From: Shinisaurus crocodilurus
Taxonomy: Eukaryota > Chordata > Lepidosauria > Squamata > Shinisauridae
Assembly (NCBI GenBank): GCA_021292165.1
Contig: CM037879.1
Span: forward strand, 117,625,359-117,689,358
Reading direction: 5' to 3'
Length of the DNA: 64,000 nt
The first letter of the stretch is position 1. Every line of letters begins with the position of its first letter. Shown here piece by piece: positions 1 to 10,729 of this stretch. The position numbers were made by a program, and so were the translations under genes. The notes beneath the pieces were generated by a model. It saw nothing but the letters and a program-made list of their open reading frames with translations. It ran no database searches and was not told the DNA's origin.

Positions 1-750
1 AAAGCATTCATCACAGCTGCAGCTAGACAGGCAGTGGAGGTCAAAGGTTCCCGCAATGAAGTGTGCACAATATATTTTTATTTCTGTTTTCACTAAGAAG
101 GAAACGGGTTAGCTAAAAATTATGGCTTGCCGTCTCCAGTTCAAAATAGGTGCACTTAATCTTTCAAGACAGTCCATTCTTGGGGCAGATGGGTGATGAA
201 AGTGTGTTCACAAGCACGCATATACACAGAGAAAAGATTCTATATGGTATTGGAAAAATCAGAGTAATTATAAAAGGAAACCCGTTAGCCACTATGATTG
301 TTCATAGGTAAGTGCTGCTTTAATGTAGTGACCAAGAGTGTGAACTCTGGACGAGGAAATCCCTGGTTTAGAACTTCCCTCAGCCATGGACTCACTGAGG
401 CAAGCTACTACCTGAGGGAAGCTACTGTCTCTTACCTTTATCTCCTCTCCTCACATCTCTAAGCAATATGGATATAATAATAGGAAGTTGTGGTGGTAAG
501 GATGGCTGGGATCAGGGTTGTTTCCACACCAGCCCTTTACTCTAAAATCACTATCCTATGTTCATTACTTCCAATGGGAAAGCCAAAAAATATAACAGCC
601 AAACAATTGCATGCATTCCAGAGTTTCCTCTTGGCTGTTTTTTTTCAGACCTGACTTGTGGTGATTTTTGCCTTTTAAATTGAGTGTTACCTGTTTGCAG
701 GTTCAGCCCAATTTATTGTTTTTCTGCTCAGTGCAGCAGGGGGATTAGTG
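1..750. other. unique AT-rich sequence, no gene recognised
   Basis: No long open frame, RNA gene or recognisable repeat is visible. The stretch is ordinary AT-rich DNA with short homopolymer runs. It could be intron or intergenic sequence; nothing here decides which. Confidence 0.5.
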
Positions 751-754
751 ATTT

Positions 755-833
755 ACAGTGCAATCCTATATATGTCGGCTCAGAAGTATGTTCCACTGAG
801 TTTACTCCTAGGTAAGTGGGCATAGGATTGCAG
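755..833. repeat. short palindromic interspersed repeat (PAL-75 family)
   Basis: The unit opens with ACAGTGCAATCCTATA and closes with ATAGGATTGCAG, so its ends are reverse complements. The middle contains degraded forms of the GTAAG / CTTAC arms of the family. At least ten related copies or half copies lie in this window (see 17426, 38128, 49069, 58079 and 60168). The fold-back form is MITE-like, but no target duplication is clear at this copy. Confidence 0.65.
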
Positions 834-845
834 ACTAATTGGCCC

Positions 846-847
846 GT

Positions 848-902
<55 letters not shown>
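846..902. repeat. compound (TG)n(AG)n microsatellite
   Basis: About 14 TG units pass directly into about 14 AG units. The strand-asymmetric purine tract may adopt non-B DNA. Confidence 0.95.
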
Positions 903-903
<1 letters not shown>

Positions 904-1099
904 TTACTGGTTTCTTTCCATTACTTTTTTCCCCTTCTCCTTGCTATTATAGCAAAATAGTGCTAGTCTGTTATAATGGAGAGAAAAGAGGGGAAACACA
1001 ATGGAAAGAAACCAGTAGTTTCAATCTCTCCCCTCCAGGGAACGAAACAGGGTCAATTCATCATTAATTGCAAGAAAGCAAATAAGAAACTTTCCTGTT

Positions 1100-1172
1100 C
1101 TTTGTACATCACCTCAAGTGGAGGAGCGCTCAAAATATATTCTAAATAAATAAATAATAAAATAAAATTAAC
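1100..1172 (+). repeat. LINE/SINE-type 3' tail fragment
   Basis: A short stretch resembling vertebrate LINE 3' ends runs into AATAAATAAATAATAAAATAAA. No upstream coding remnant is visible, so the class is uncertain (L2, CR1 or SINE tail). Confidence 0.4.
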
Positions 1173-1950
1173 TTTGAAAAATACCTTTTCTTAATGGAAC
1201 TTAATTGTGAGTAGACATTATAGCAGAATCTCCGCATGGGGAAGGGCATTGCTTAATAACTATCCAATGGTGTCATCCCACTAGTCCAAAGCTTCTGCCA
1301 CTTGCAGAAACCCTGTTTTCACCCAGTCTAAAACCCAGTACTTAGATTCTGCTTGCACAAGCTGTTGTTCAAGGTGTTCCACAAGGTGTTCTGCAACTCT
1401 TTACATTTTCATTAGGTTAGGTGCTGGTTGTGCTACTTGTTCTGCTGGTGGCTTTGCAACTGTTAGTGGAACAATGCCAACTGTTGTAATTTTTCCACTT
1501 GCAAAATGTTGGTTATAACTCATAGGGTTATATTAAGAGCTATGTGGAACTTTCATTTTAATTCCAGCTAATAATGCAAGCTCCAGTATAGAAGCAACTA
1601 ATCCGTTGAGCACAATTCTATTGGATGGAAGACAGAGGGCGCTGGTCACGGAGCCCCCTGTCCATCCTAAGCCTAAGCACCACTGGCAAGAGCCTGGCAG
1701 GGCAGGAAGAAAAGCTGAGGCTTTCTTAGCCTGCCTGTTCTCTCATTTAGCTATTTTCACTAGACAGGCCTTTGAGTCCTGTCTAGCTCACTCACCTTGC
1801 CTGGGGCAGGGACGGTAGTTGAAAGGCCTTTTGATCCAGTGGGTCCATGGCAGGGGTGGTGCAAGGTACCAAAAAGATTTGGGGCTCAGATCCACAGGTA
1901 AAAAATGCACAAATTTGCAAATGCTAATTTACATATGCTCTAAAGTCTCA
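1173..1950. other. no gene recognised
   Basis: Unique-looking sequence with no coding pattern. The short open frame at 1606-1818 has no recognisable protein features. Confidence 0.45.
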
Positions 1951-1951
1951 G

Positions 1952-2000
<49 letters not shown>
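1952..2000. repeat. compound (TC)n(TG)n microsatellite
   Basis: About 10 TC units are followed by about 14 TG units. This is the same polypyrimidine/alternating architecture as 846-902, in the opposite order. Confidence 0.95.
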
Positions 2001-2599
2001 CTTTAAAGGACCCTGTCTCCTAAGGACTCTCCTATTTGTAAAAAGGGATATATGGACAGGGGAGAGGAGGGCATTTGATTTCAGAAAAAAATATCAGGCA
2101 GAAAGCTTCAGGGGGGGCAGCAGGAGGTGAAGCACATGTGGGCAGAAAGCCAGCTAATCCAGGGGGATCAGATGCAACAGAAATAATCAAGGCCCCTGTA
2201 CTTTTATTTCAGCAAGTGCCCATGGACAGCAGGGTGGTGGAGCAGATAGCCTCCCGGAGATTCAGGGCTCCACATGAAAGATTCGGGGCTCCTAGTGGGC
2301 CATTCCCTAACACCACCTCTGATCCATGGCTTCTCCATTCCCCTCCTTGCTCCACCCACTGGCACACCCCTGTCTGCCCCTCGCCTTCCTCTTCCTGAGA
2401 TTGGAGCTCAGACTTCAGGAGAGGGAGCCACTGTGGAGCTTTTCTCAGCAGCTGGGAGGGGTGGGCTTGAAGGTAATCCCTCAGATTTCCCCCTTTGAGG
2501 TTGTAGCCCTGAAACCTCAGAAGGGGAAATCCTCAACACCCTATGGTCCTCAGACACTGTCTATGGGCCATAGGATGGCTCTCTAAAATATTCTCATTT

Positions 2600-2631
<32 letters not shown>

Positions 2632-2833
2632 TAGCCTTTCTTCACTGAACCGTTGAAATTCCTAAAAGTATCTAATGGTATTAGCCATTTATCCAAAAGT
2701 GACTGCACATATTATTTCTTCATGTTTTTACATGCCTACACCTACATAGGAATTAATCATTATATTCTGGCCTCCTGATCCTACCAATTGGCTGAAGGGG
2801 TATCACTGCAAGCAGTCAAGGCCACTATGGTTG
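2001..2833. other. G-rich unique sequence and an (ATC)n microsatellite
   Basis: Several overlapping short open frames between 2075 and 2586 reflect GC-richness and show no domain. A (TCA)n run of about ten units lies at 2601-2629. It resembles the GAT/ATG tails of the LINE family in this window, but no LINE body adjoins it. Confidence 0.45.
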
Positions 2834-2935
2834 GACGATTGAGTCTCCTTTTGCTCTGATTGATTTACACATTTGCTTTTACACAATTCTGTTTTCATCT
2901 GATGTTAATTATGGATTTATTTATTTATTTTTAAA
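2834..2935 (+). repeat. 102-bp repeat, copy A
   Basis: This segment is identical over all 102 bases to 5597-5698 on the same strand. It starts with GACGATTGAGTCTCC and ends with an ATTTATTTATTT-type tail. The shared 5' boundary plus the tail suggests a short retroposon or a local duplication. I do not recognise the family. Confidence 0.85.
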
Positions 2936-3047
2936 AAACACATTTCTCTCAAAATGCATATTTTATATATAGTTCAGTAAGATTAATATTGTGAGTTTAC
3001 ATACATTGTGTGAGTGTTTCTCCATATATATGTCAACACTGTTATTG

Positions 3048-4032
3048 TCCAAACTATCCTAAATGCTTTTGCAGAAGCATACGAAAAACTTGGTCTCTCA
3101 CTTAACATCAAAAAAACCAAAGTGCTTCATCAGCAAGTGAAAGCTAACCCTTTGGTGATGCCATCTATCCAGCTTGGCGGGACAATACTGGAAAATGTCG
3201 ATCATTTTCTCTATCTTGGCAGCTATCTTTCTGTTACAGCTAACACCGACAGTGAAATCCAGCATCGTTTGAGCTCCGCAAGTGCCGCGTTTTCTCGAAT
3301 GAAACACAGAGTGTTCGAGGATCGGGATATTTGTAAGAAGACCAAAACACTGGTTTATGAAGCCATTGTATTACCAACTTTATTGTATGCCTGCGAAACA
3401 TGGACTATCTATAAACGTCACTTCCACCTCCTTGAAAGATTTCATCAATGTTGCCTCCGGAAAATCCTGCGAATTACTTGGGAAAAAAGGCGAACAAATG
3501 TCAGTGTACTGGAAGAAGCAAAGACTACTAGCGTTGAAAAAATGATCCTTCAACGCCAACTTCAGTGGACCGGTCATGTTGTTCGAATGCCTGACTGCCG
3601 TCTCCCAAAGCAGTTATTTTATTCCCAACTCAAGGATGGAAAGCGGAATATCGTTGGTCAGTATAAGAGGTTTAAAGATGTTCTTAAGGCTAATCTAAAA
3701 AAATGCAATATAAACATCAAAAACTGGGAAGCTCTGGCCCATGAACGATCTAACTGGAGGTTGGCCTTTCACAAAGGTTCCATGGACTTTGAAGAAGCCC
3801 GAGTGCAAGGTGAAAGGGAGAAACGTGCTAAGCGGAAAGCACGTCAAACGAATCCTTTACAAGACCATCTTCCATCTGGTAACCTGGCTGTGTCCTCACT
3901 GTGGGAAGCTGTGTGGATCTAGAATTGGCCTCCACAGTCACTTACGGACCCATCGCTAGAGTCTACACAATCCTCTTTAGAATTTCCTCCTTTTATCCCG
4001 GAAGACAATCTTACTCGGTCACGAGTGATCGC

Positions 4033-4068
<36 letters not shown>
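3048..4068 (+). mobile_element. 5'-truncated APE/RT LINE, sister of the 54-58 kb copy
   Basis: From 3048 the sequence aligns base for base with 57067-58050, with about 30 substitutions by eye over about 1 kb, and ends in the same (ATG)n tail. Everything upstream (5'UTR, endonuclease and most of the RT, including the YADD box) is missing, as expected for aborted target-primed reverse transcription. The remaining frame encodes the RT thumb/connection region and the basic C-terminal region. A 4-bp insertion near 3885-3892, relative to the longer copy, shifts the frame just before the C2H2 motif. That motif is still readable in another frame to 3959. The first 12 or so codons of the open frame starting at 3014 are flanking sequence, not LINE. 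It is a dead copy. Confidence 0.93.
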
Positions 4069-4387
4069 TGCATTCGTTAAATAAATAGTTTTATGTGTTT
4101 GCAACATGAAACGTCATAGATATGCATGGGCAAAAATTGAATTTTTAATACATGTAGAGAGCAGAGAACTGGGTTATTACATTCAGAGAACAGGAATAGC
4201 CAGGGGATCACCAAATTCTGATTCACATTTTACTCAGGGGGAACAGATTTCATAATTCTGACTTTGAATTTGCAAGGATCAAATTTCTGAAGCATCCCTA
4301 ACTATGATGCTGTTGAGTTGAATGGTATCTGTCTGTATGATATTTGTCTGCCTATCCATTTAATCCAAACTACCAAAACCTGGTGCC
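4069..4387. other. no gene recognised
   Basis: AT-rich sequence. Around 4100-4300 it has the low-complexity look of the decayed hAT-like family seen at 20.2 and 31.2 kb (a GCATCCCTA-like end near 4290), but this is not firm. Confidence 0.3.
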
Positions 4388-4512
4388 TTCCCCAACCTGG
4401 TGTGCTCCAGATGTGTTGGACTACAACTCTTGGCATCTCCAAGCCAGCATGGCTGGCTGGCGGATGCTAGAATTGTAGTCAGACAGATCTGGAGCACACC
4501 AGGTTGGCGAAA
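4388..4512. mobile_element. hairpin MITE-like element (CCAACCTGGTG family)
   Basis: The left arm CCAACCTGGTGTGCTCCAGA is mirrored by a right arm reading TCTGGAGCACACCAGGTTGG. Between them lie GGACTACAACTC- and GTTGTAGTC-type arms around a GCCAGCATGG centre. Copies with the same layout are at 7424-7565, 10730-10848 and 41107-41227. The 10730 copy has a perfect 8-bp duplication, which places the family with hAT-type MITEs. Confidence 0.8.
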
Positions 4513-5482
4513 GCTGATCTAATCTAACCATCTAGTGATTCTTTCACATCTGTAAAATGGATAAATCTGTGCAGCATAGATATGCTGATCGAAAGTGCCC
4601 ATGAACAAAAGTGCACATGAATAATAATTTACAGGATGCTGTAAATCTGGCTTCCTGTTTTATAAAACACTTTCTAAGAACATAGGGTACAATTTAGCTT
4701 ATCAAAAGTGCCCCTGGACACAATGCATTAAGCTAATGAGACATTCAGGTTCAGTTAACCAGGCGTACTGTTTACATCTGCCAAATATGATCAAGGGTAT
4801 AGAAAGCCTTCAGTACCACTAAGTGAGAATTTGCATGAGAGAATGGAGAAAAGTGACTGCAGATCAACTCTTACATAACACTGAGCCTCGACAGCACCTG
4901 CAGCATGCACAGAAAAGCACAAACAAATGTAGCATTTTTTTTTCATGTAATGCATGGTTGACCTGTGGTGAACTCTTGCCACTGGAAAAGAGCTAATCTT
5001 AACAGACTTTATGCTCCCTAAAAGCCACTTCTTCTGGGATAATACGGAACTGCTACACAATCTACCCAGAGCAATCCATGTTTTTGAGCAACCAACCACC
5101 CAGACTAATTGAGTAGCAACTACATGTTTATCAAGGACCTTTCACATGATGCCAAAAGCAAATTTTGAAATCTACGAACATGGGAGTGAGAACATGTATT
5201 TGTTGAGCTGCAAAATAATAATTATTGTTGAAGCTTTATATTGCATTTAGGTGGTACTGTTTAAAAGGTCTAGGTTAAAAGCTTATGCATCTCACCTATG
5301 CTATCGTTTTGTATCTATTCATGAATCTCTTAGTACTGTAAATACATTCCTCACCAAACTGCTAACACTTTTCCACAGTACGGCTCCTTGTGTTCACCCC
5401 CACTTTCCTGTCTGAGTCCTTCCTTTCCAGACTTTGATGTCCCTAATTGTGGTTTTTCAAGATATGTATGTGTGACTAATGT
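4513..5482. other. no gene recognised
   Basis: Unique AT-rich sequence. The open frame at 4791-5099 (reverse) has no recognisable features. Confidence 0.45.
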
Positions 5483-5900
5483 AGAGTGGCCATGTGTCCT
5501 ACTTTATAGAGGGCAGTCCTCTATTTGAAGGGCTGACCAATCCAAGTCTGATTTAATGATAAAGGACCATAAGAAGGGAGAGCACGGAGGGGCCTTGACG
5601 ATTGAGTCTCCTTTTGCTCTGATTGATTTACACATTTGCTTTTACACAATTCTGTTTTCATCTGATGTTAATTATGGATTTATTTATTTATTTTTAAATA
5701 AATAAACAGTGAGCACCTGGATAGCAGAGTGAAAAGGTACACTGGTCACCTGGTGACAGCTTCCCTCACTATGGTATTTCTATTTAAATTATAGTAATTC
5801 TTTCTATAGTTGTACCTATATATACACAAAGGTGTATATGTAAATTTATGCAAATTTTCACGAATGCATTTCCTCTTTTTTTAGTGATGTGTGGCTACCC
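5483..5900 (+). mobile_element. DNA-transposon-like repeat (GGGTGGCCA ends), interrupted
   Basis: The left end (AGTGGCCATGTGTCCTAC, then GGCAGTCCTCTATTTGAAG) and the right end (GTGTGGCTACCC) match the copy at 47275-47654. A reverse partial copy lies at 34910-35028. The ends form a short inverted repeat of the GGGTGGC(C/T)A type. Here the 102-bp repeat (5597-5698) sits between GGGGCCTT and the resumption of the element near 5707, so it inserted later. The class is unknown; I infer a non-autonomous DNA element. Confidence 0.6.
5597..5698 (+). repeat. 102-bp repeat, copy B
   Basis: Identical to 2834-2935 and inserted inside the GGGTGGCCA-type element, which was otherwise continuous as judged from 47.3 kb. 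The tail continues as AAATAAATAAA. Confidence 0.85.
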
Positions 5901-6081
5901 TTGCCTAAAGAGAGACTGGAGCAGCTCACTTCTTGCCCACAGCTACATCTCTTGTGCTTCCTTCTTCTGCTTCCCAACCCTGTCAGCCATGTCATGTCAC
6001 AAAAAGTCTTGTTACAAACAGTGACAGTTAGTCATCTTTTAAAGACCATCTGAGGACATTCACTGTGGAAGCTAGACTGTG

Positions 6082-6140
6082 GCTGCAATCCTCTACACAC
6101 TTACCTGGGAGTAAGCCCCACTGAACACAGTGACTGGGTT
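6082..6140. repeat. PAL-75 half copy
   Basis: Contains GCAATCC, CTTACCTGGGAGTAAGCCCC and a decayed centre. Only the left half is recognisable. Confidence 0.5.
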
Positions 6141-6310
6141 TGCACTGTGGCTTGTTTAAGCCATGGTGGGCTGTGGCGCATGCTGGGGCATGCCAGGAGA
6201 CTTTTGAATATTCAAGCCTCAACCACGGCTTATCATTTCATCTAAACCTGGCAAGGGTGGGTTGTTGGCATGGTTAACAACCCACCCAGAACCCATGGGC
6301 TGTTTTAGGG
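6141..6310 (+). repeat. interspersed repeat, forward member of an inverted pair
   Basis: The features in order are TTTAAGCCATGGTGGG, TTTGAATATTCAAGCC, AAGGGTGGG and GGCATGGTTAAC. They recur as the reverse complement at 6970-7130, so the two copies face each other across about 650 bp. The family is not recognised; its internal symmetry resembles a MITE. Confidence 0.6.
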
Positions 6311-6969
6311 TTGTGGGTGGTCTTTTTAACATTCATCCTGCATTTTTATGAAACCTAGCATCGGTCGCATACTGGGGTGGTAAAAATCCCCCAAAAAGAA
6401 GTGCCTCAGGCAAGGCAAATTTAGCATATGAAAGACTTTTGTCTTACTAAATGTTTTCCCCAGACTGTTAGGATCAGAATAAGAATGGATTTCAGCTTTC
6501 AGCCACTTCAGGTAACTAAAGACGTAATCTTTCCTTAATCCAGGCAACCTGCATAAGAAAAGCCAGGCATTAATGGCCATCAATTTGCATCTGAAAAGCC
6601 TGAGAAAGGCCTAAGGCCTGTAAACTTTAAATCAGCATAACAACACTTTCCCTCAATTGATTTCTTTTCTGTTTGAAGGAGGTGTTTGCTATTGTTCTTG
6701 GCTATCAAAAGAGATTAAGATGGCCTGTGGATGGCCTCCTATTGTTCCCCACTAAATGTTTCGGTTGTTTGGGATAAAAAAAATTCCGATAAAGTGTATT
6801 CTTATGGAGATTTCTGGGACCTTTTTTTTTGTCCCAGGCATGTTTGGTTTATAGAAAGAAAACTGTAAAAAGCAGGTGGCTGAAATCTGGTAATATTTTT
6901 TACTAAACAGTTTTAGACAATGTCCTAAAAGCACTTGCTGGTAGGTCTTATGTGTAATTACACAACAAA
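6311..6969. other. unique spacer of the inverted pair
   Basis: AT-rich sequence without a coding pattern. The short frames at 6326-6583 and 6752-6934 show no known domain. Confidence 0.4.
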
Positions 6970-7130
6970 ATGTGAACCCGGGGTAGGTAATTATCCTGGA
7001 AAGCAGTTAACCATGCCAAAACCCCACCCTTGCTGGGTTCAGATGACATGAACTGTGGTCATGGCTTGAATATTCAAAATGGCTGCCCACACTGCAACCC
7101 ACCATGGCTTAAATAACCCACCGAAGGATG
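6970..7130 (-). repeat. interspersed repeat, reverse member of the inverted pair
   Basis: Reverse-complement match to 6141-6310, including GTTAACCATGCCAA, GGCTTGAATATTCAAA and CCCACCATGGCTTAAA. Confidence 0.6.
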
Positions 7131-7149
7131 CTTGATTTTGTGAATACAG

Positions 7150-7192
7150 ATTGGCTTACTTCTGAGTAAACATGCCTAGGATGGCACTGTAT
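7150..7192. repeat. PAL-75 half copy
   Basis: Contains GGCTTACTTCTGAGTAAACA and a decayed AGGATGGCACTGT, the right half of the family. Confidence 0.55.
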
Positions 7193-7423
7193 GAGTCTTC
7201 ATCATGCATCCCAAACTTTCAAGTTTATAATACAGATTTGTCTTATGGTACTCTCTTTTTTTACATTGGCTTTTGCTGCGTGTTTTACATAGCTATGTAA
7301 ATGAAACTCGAGGAGAAAAATGTGTGAATTTGAAACAAAACACCTGGCAGCAGGAATAGGACTGACAATAGTATGATCAACAAGTTTGCTGGAGTGATTA
7401 GGATGTCTACCCTTACAGTCATC

Positions 7424-7565
7424 TCCAACCTGGTGCTCTCCAGATGGGTGGGGCTACAGCTCTCATCATCCCCAGCCAGCATTGCCAATGACCATGCTGG
7501 CTGGAGATGGTGAGACTTGTAGTGCAACACAACACATCTGGATAGCACCAGGTTGAGGAAGAATG
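7424..7565. mobile_element. hairpin MITE-like element (CCAACCTGGTG family)
   Basis: CTCCAACCTGGTGCTCTCCAG at the left is mirrored by CTGGATAGCACCAGGTTGAG at the right, around a GCCAGCAT/ATGCTGGC centre. Same family as 4388 and 10730. No clean target duplication was found. Confidence 0.75.
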
Positions 7566-8249
7566 ACTTAAGGTATATATATAAATAAGTTCTCTTTTGT
7601 TAATGATATTTTTAATAGTATCTTTCTTCCTAGTAATAATATAGTTAAACCAAACAAATGAAAACGTAAATTCAAAGAAGGCCAGAAAATACAAGACACA
7701 TATTATAACCAAAATTGAAAATTGTCTTTCATTAAGACAGATCTTCATAGAATGCTTTACAAATTTCATACAGAAATCAAGTCCTTCCAAAAAGATGTGT
7801 TGACTTTAGAAACACTGCATTGAATAATTATTGTTTATATATAAAAGAAACACAAACCATTTGTCAATAAATGAATCCGATTTTGTTTCAAACCAATGGT
7901 AGTTTATTTTAAGTACAGGTTGTACAGAGCCTCAGGTCTGATGAAACAGAAGGTCATATACTCTGTAAAGAGCATCTCATGAGCACAGAAATTCAACTCT
8001 TGCATAATGAGCTCATCATTTTAGGGTGAAAGGTCATGAGAGATTATGGTGTAGCATTTATATATCTTGCTTCCCATAGCAGCTATTCCAAGGATATTAA
8101 GAGGAACATGTACATTGTTCTATTTCCAACGAAAGAGAGAGAGAAATTGGTATATTCTTTTTGGGATAGAATAGTCAAGAATCAAGATGGAAAGATGACG
8201 TCCAGCCTATAGTATATTGTTTCTGCCTTGATGAGAATAAAGAGGGTCC
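7566..8249. other. no gene recognised
   Basis: AT-rich sequence. Nothing beyond short chance frames. Confidence 0.45.
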
Positions 8250-8600
8250 CTCCTTGTGTGCAGGACCTCTCCACGTGTACATTTGTATGCCTGGAGAATG
8301 CTTTCCAACACCTTATGGAATGCCCTCCCCCCTGGGTATTCAGGTGGAGCCAACTGCGGCGGGTTTTAGGCACCAATTGAAGACCCATTTCTTTACCCAG
8401 GACTTCCCTCATTCATGGTACTACCCAGTTTGTTTGTTAGTTATGGTGGTTTGAGTATTTGATTTTAATGTTTATTTTATAACATTTAATATGAATGCTT
8501 CTGTATTTATTATGATGTATTTTAATGTATGTTAATCTTTCTTTGTAAAGCCCTTAGAGATTATTATTTTTTAGATATCATAAGCAGTTTATAAATCTAA
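8250..8600 (+). mobile_element. L2-like LINE, 3' end fragment
   Basis: The frame near 8300-8410 reads ...PSPLGIQVEPTAAGFRHQLKTHFF..., the C-terminal signature of L2/CR1-group reverse transcriptases (usually WNxLPxxL...FKxxLKTxLF). An AT-rich 3'UTR follows, ending in degenerate ATAGATGATAGATG repeats. It is 5'-truncated and not functional. Confidence 0.7.
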
Positions 8601-9205
8601 CAAGTAGATAGATGATAGATGACAAATAGATGTTTGCCAGGGGAAGGTGTCCATAGTGCGTGCCAATGGTTGTGGGTAGGACTAGCCCATGCAGCCCTGT
8701 CACCCCGACTGCGCATGTATTCAACTTGTCATTCCTCTTACAATAAACTCCTTGGGATTGTGGATTCTACCTAGCTTGAATTTCATTTTCACCTCCATCC
8801 TGCCATCTGTTTGTTGGCAGTCAGAATCGCCCCGTGTTATAAAAGGGCATTCTGCTAACTGGGTGCAAATGTTTCTGTTGAAAATTACAGCATGAGTAAT
8901 CACAGTGAGAGGTTTAGGTCTACAGCAGTTATACAGGTACTTTTGCATTTCCTACATGCCATTTTTTATCTTCAATTCTCAAAGCTCCAATCATTTTGCC
9001 AATGATTTCCATGAATCTTTCTGCTTATCCAGAAATGAGTTATTTCCCTGTGCATGAATCTTGCAGAATTTGCATATTGTGCACGTTCTACTCCTTGAAA
9101 TGATGGTCTATTGTTTGTTTTAAGCACATTTGGAATTCCAAATGTAGAAAAGACTTAGTCCAATTAGAGAATGGCTTTCACAATCTCTGAGTGGGATTTG
9201 GTTCT
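8601..9205. other. no gene recognised
   Basis: Unique AT-rich sequence. Confidence 0.45.
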
Positions 9206-9224
9206 CTTAGTAATATTAATTTCT

Positions 9225-9461
9225 TTTTTTTCAAATAATTTTCTTTATTACATACATTATATAAAACATATAAACACACACACACACAAAACCTCACACA
9301 TCCATATAACTCCAAAGTGCACCCATCACCACGGGGCCAAAAGGTAATTGTATCCACATAATCCATTATTATTCAGAATTCCAAAAATACATCATATCTT
9401 GACATGGCTTACTCCCTTTTCCCTTTAGTAAAACATAATCTAAAAATGGTCCCCATATATC
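9225..9461 (-). mobile_element. small reverse-strand retroinsertion with perfect target duplication
   Basis: Flanked by an exact 19-bp direct repeat, CTTAGTAATATTAATTTCT, at 9206-9224 and 9462-9480. Read on the minus strand, the 237-bp insert ends with an AATAAA signal followed by a poly(A) tract (poly-T at 9225-9231). This fits a 5'-truncated copy made by L1-type target-primed reverse transcription. It contains a (CA)n run near 9271-9288. I do not recognise the parent: it may be an L1 3'UTR or a retrocopied transcript end. Confidence 0.88.
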
Positions 9462-9480
9462 CTTAGTAATATTAATTTCT

Positions 9481-10675
9481 GCCTGAAGAGTATCTGAGTT
9501 AACTTAGGAGCACTATCAGTAGCCAAAGACTGGTGTGTATTCCACTACGATGGAACACTGTTGCATCTCACCTTTCATGTCCACAATTAATTGCCTTTTT
9601 CTTTTCTTTTTTACAGAGGGCAGAAACTGTCAGGGCCAAAATCAGGGGCTGGTATCATCAGGCAGCTACTGACAGCCGATGCCCCCACTACCACCCCCTG
9701 ACTTTGCCTTAGCTTTCCCACAAAGAGCTGGTGGGATGTTTGGACTTGGCTGGGAGAAATCTCTCTCTTCCCAGGCACTGTCAGGTGATGGGGCTGTTTG
9801 GACATTTGGTGGCCACTACTCTCATCATCTACAGGCACTGAGAGGCGGAGGGCAGGGGATACAGGAGGACGTGTGACTGCAGAAGCCTGAGAGCCTTCAT
9901 CTTCAGGCAGCTGGAGAAGCCAGTGGTGAGAACAGAGGGGCCAAGAAGCTGCTAAGGAGCAGCTTAGAGGATAAAAAGCTTCTTTTCTGGGTAGGTGGGG
10001 TGTAAAAATAGCCTTCAAAGGGGACATTTGGTGTCTCTTTCTCTTCCTTGGAATGGGTTTGCTTGGGGAGCTCAGATGGCAGAGTCTGGCTGAGGGACCA
10101 ATGAAGCAAAGAAGAAAGGAAGAAGAGTCAGGGAGGAGAGGACACCAAGGAGGAAGTGTAGAGTGATCCATCTCATTTTCTGGATAGTTCATTTCCTGGT
10201 TCAGATTGAGGAGTCAGTCATTTTTAAATTTCCCCTGGGGCACAAGTAAGAGCTGCCCATAGAAATAAATGGATAAATTCAAGCTGTTAATGTAGCTGTG
10301 ACATTAAGAAATGGTAGCAGCAAAGAGAGGCATTTCTGCTCTTTCTAACTTGGGCTTTATCTATGAGGAAACATTTAAATGTTTTGAGGTTTTCAGTGTT
10401 TTAGAAAATAGCCCTGCCAATGCCAACTCCAAGGATATGCAGTTCATTATATTGCTGGCTGGAAGGAGATGTGGAGGATAGAAAGGCTTATGATAATCCT
10501 TCTGTATAGTTCATGCTGAATACTGCAGGTCAGTGGTCAGGCTGAGGGCGTGGTTTACAGCAGCTCAGCAGTGTTGTCCAGTGCTGTTATTATTCTGGTG
10601 TTTCAGATTGGTTGTTGGACTGAGAGATTAGCATACAACAACTCTGCCCTGTAGTTCCTTGTCATAACTCTATTG

Positions 10676-10676
<1 letters not shown>
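9481..10676. other. no gene recognised; G/C-richer block at 9610-10190
   Basis: A 193-codon reverse frame (9611-10192) is rich in Pro, Ser and His. It shows no domain, signal peptide or repeat match I know, and overlaps another open frame on the forward strand. I treat it as a chance frame. Confidence 0.4.

Positions 10677-10708
<32 letters not shown>
10677..10708. repeat. (TG)n microsatellite
   Basis: About 16 uninterrupted TG units. Confidence 0.95.
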
Positions 10709-10710
<2 letters not shown>

Positions 10711-10729
10711 TCATATCCAGTGTATAGAG

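Noticed and set aside
4033..4068. ATG-repeat as a CRISPR-like or VNTR locus
   Set aside because: It is the simple trinucleotide tail of the LINE.
9611..10192. 193-codon reverse frame as a hypothetical gene
   Set aside because: Low-complexity Ser/Pro/His composition, no domain, no splice or promoter context, and an overlapping opposite frame.
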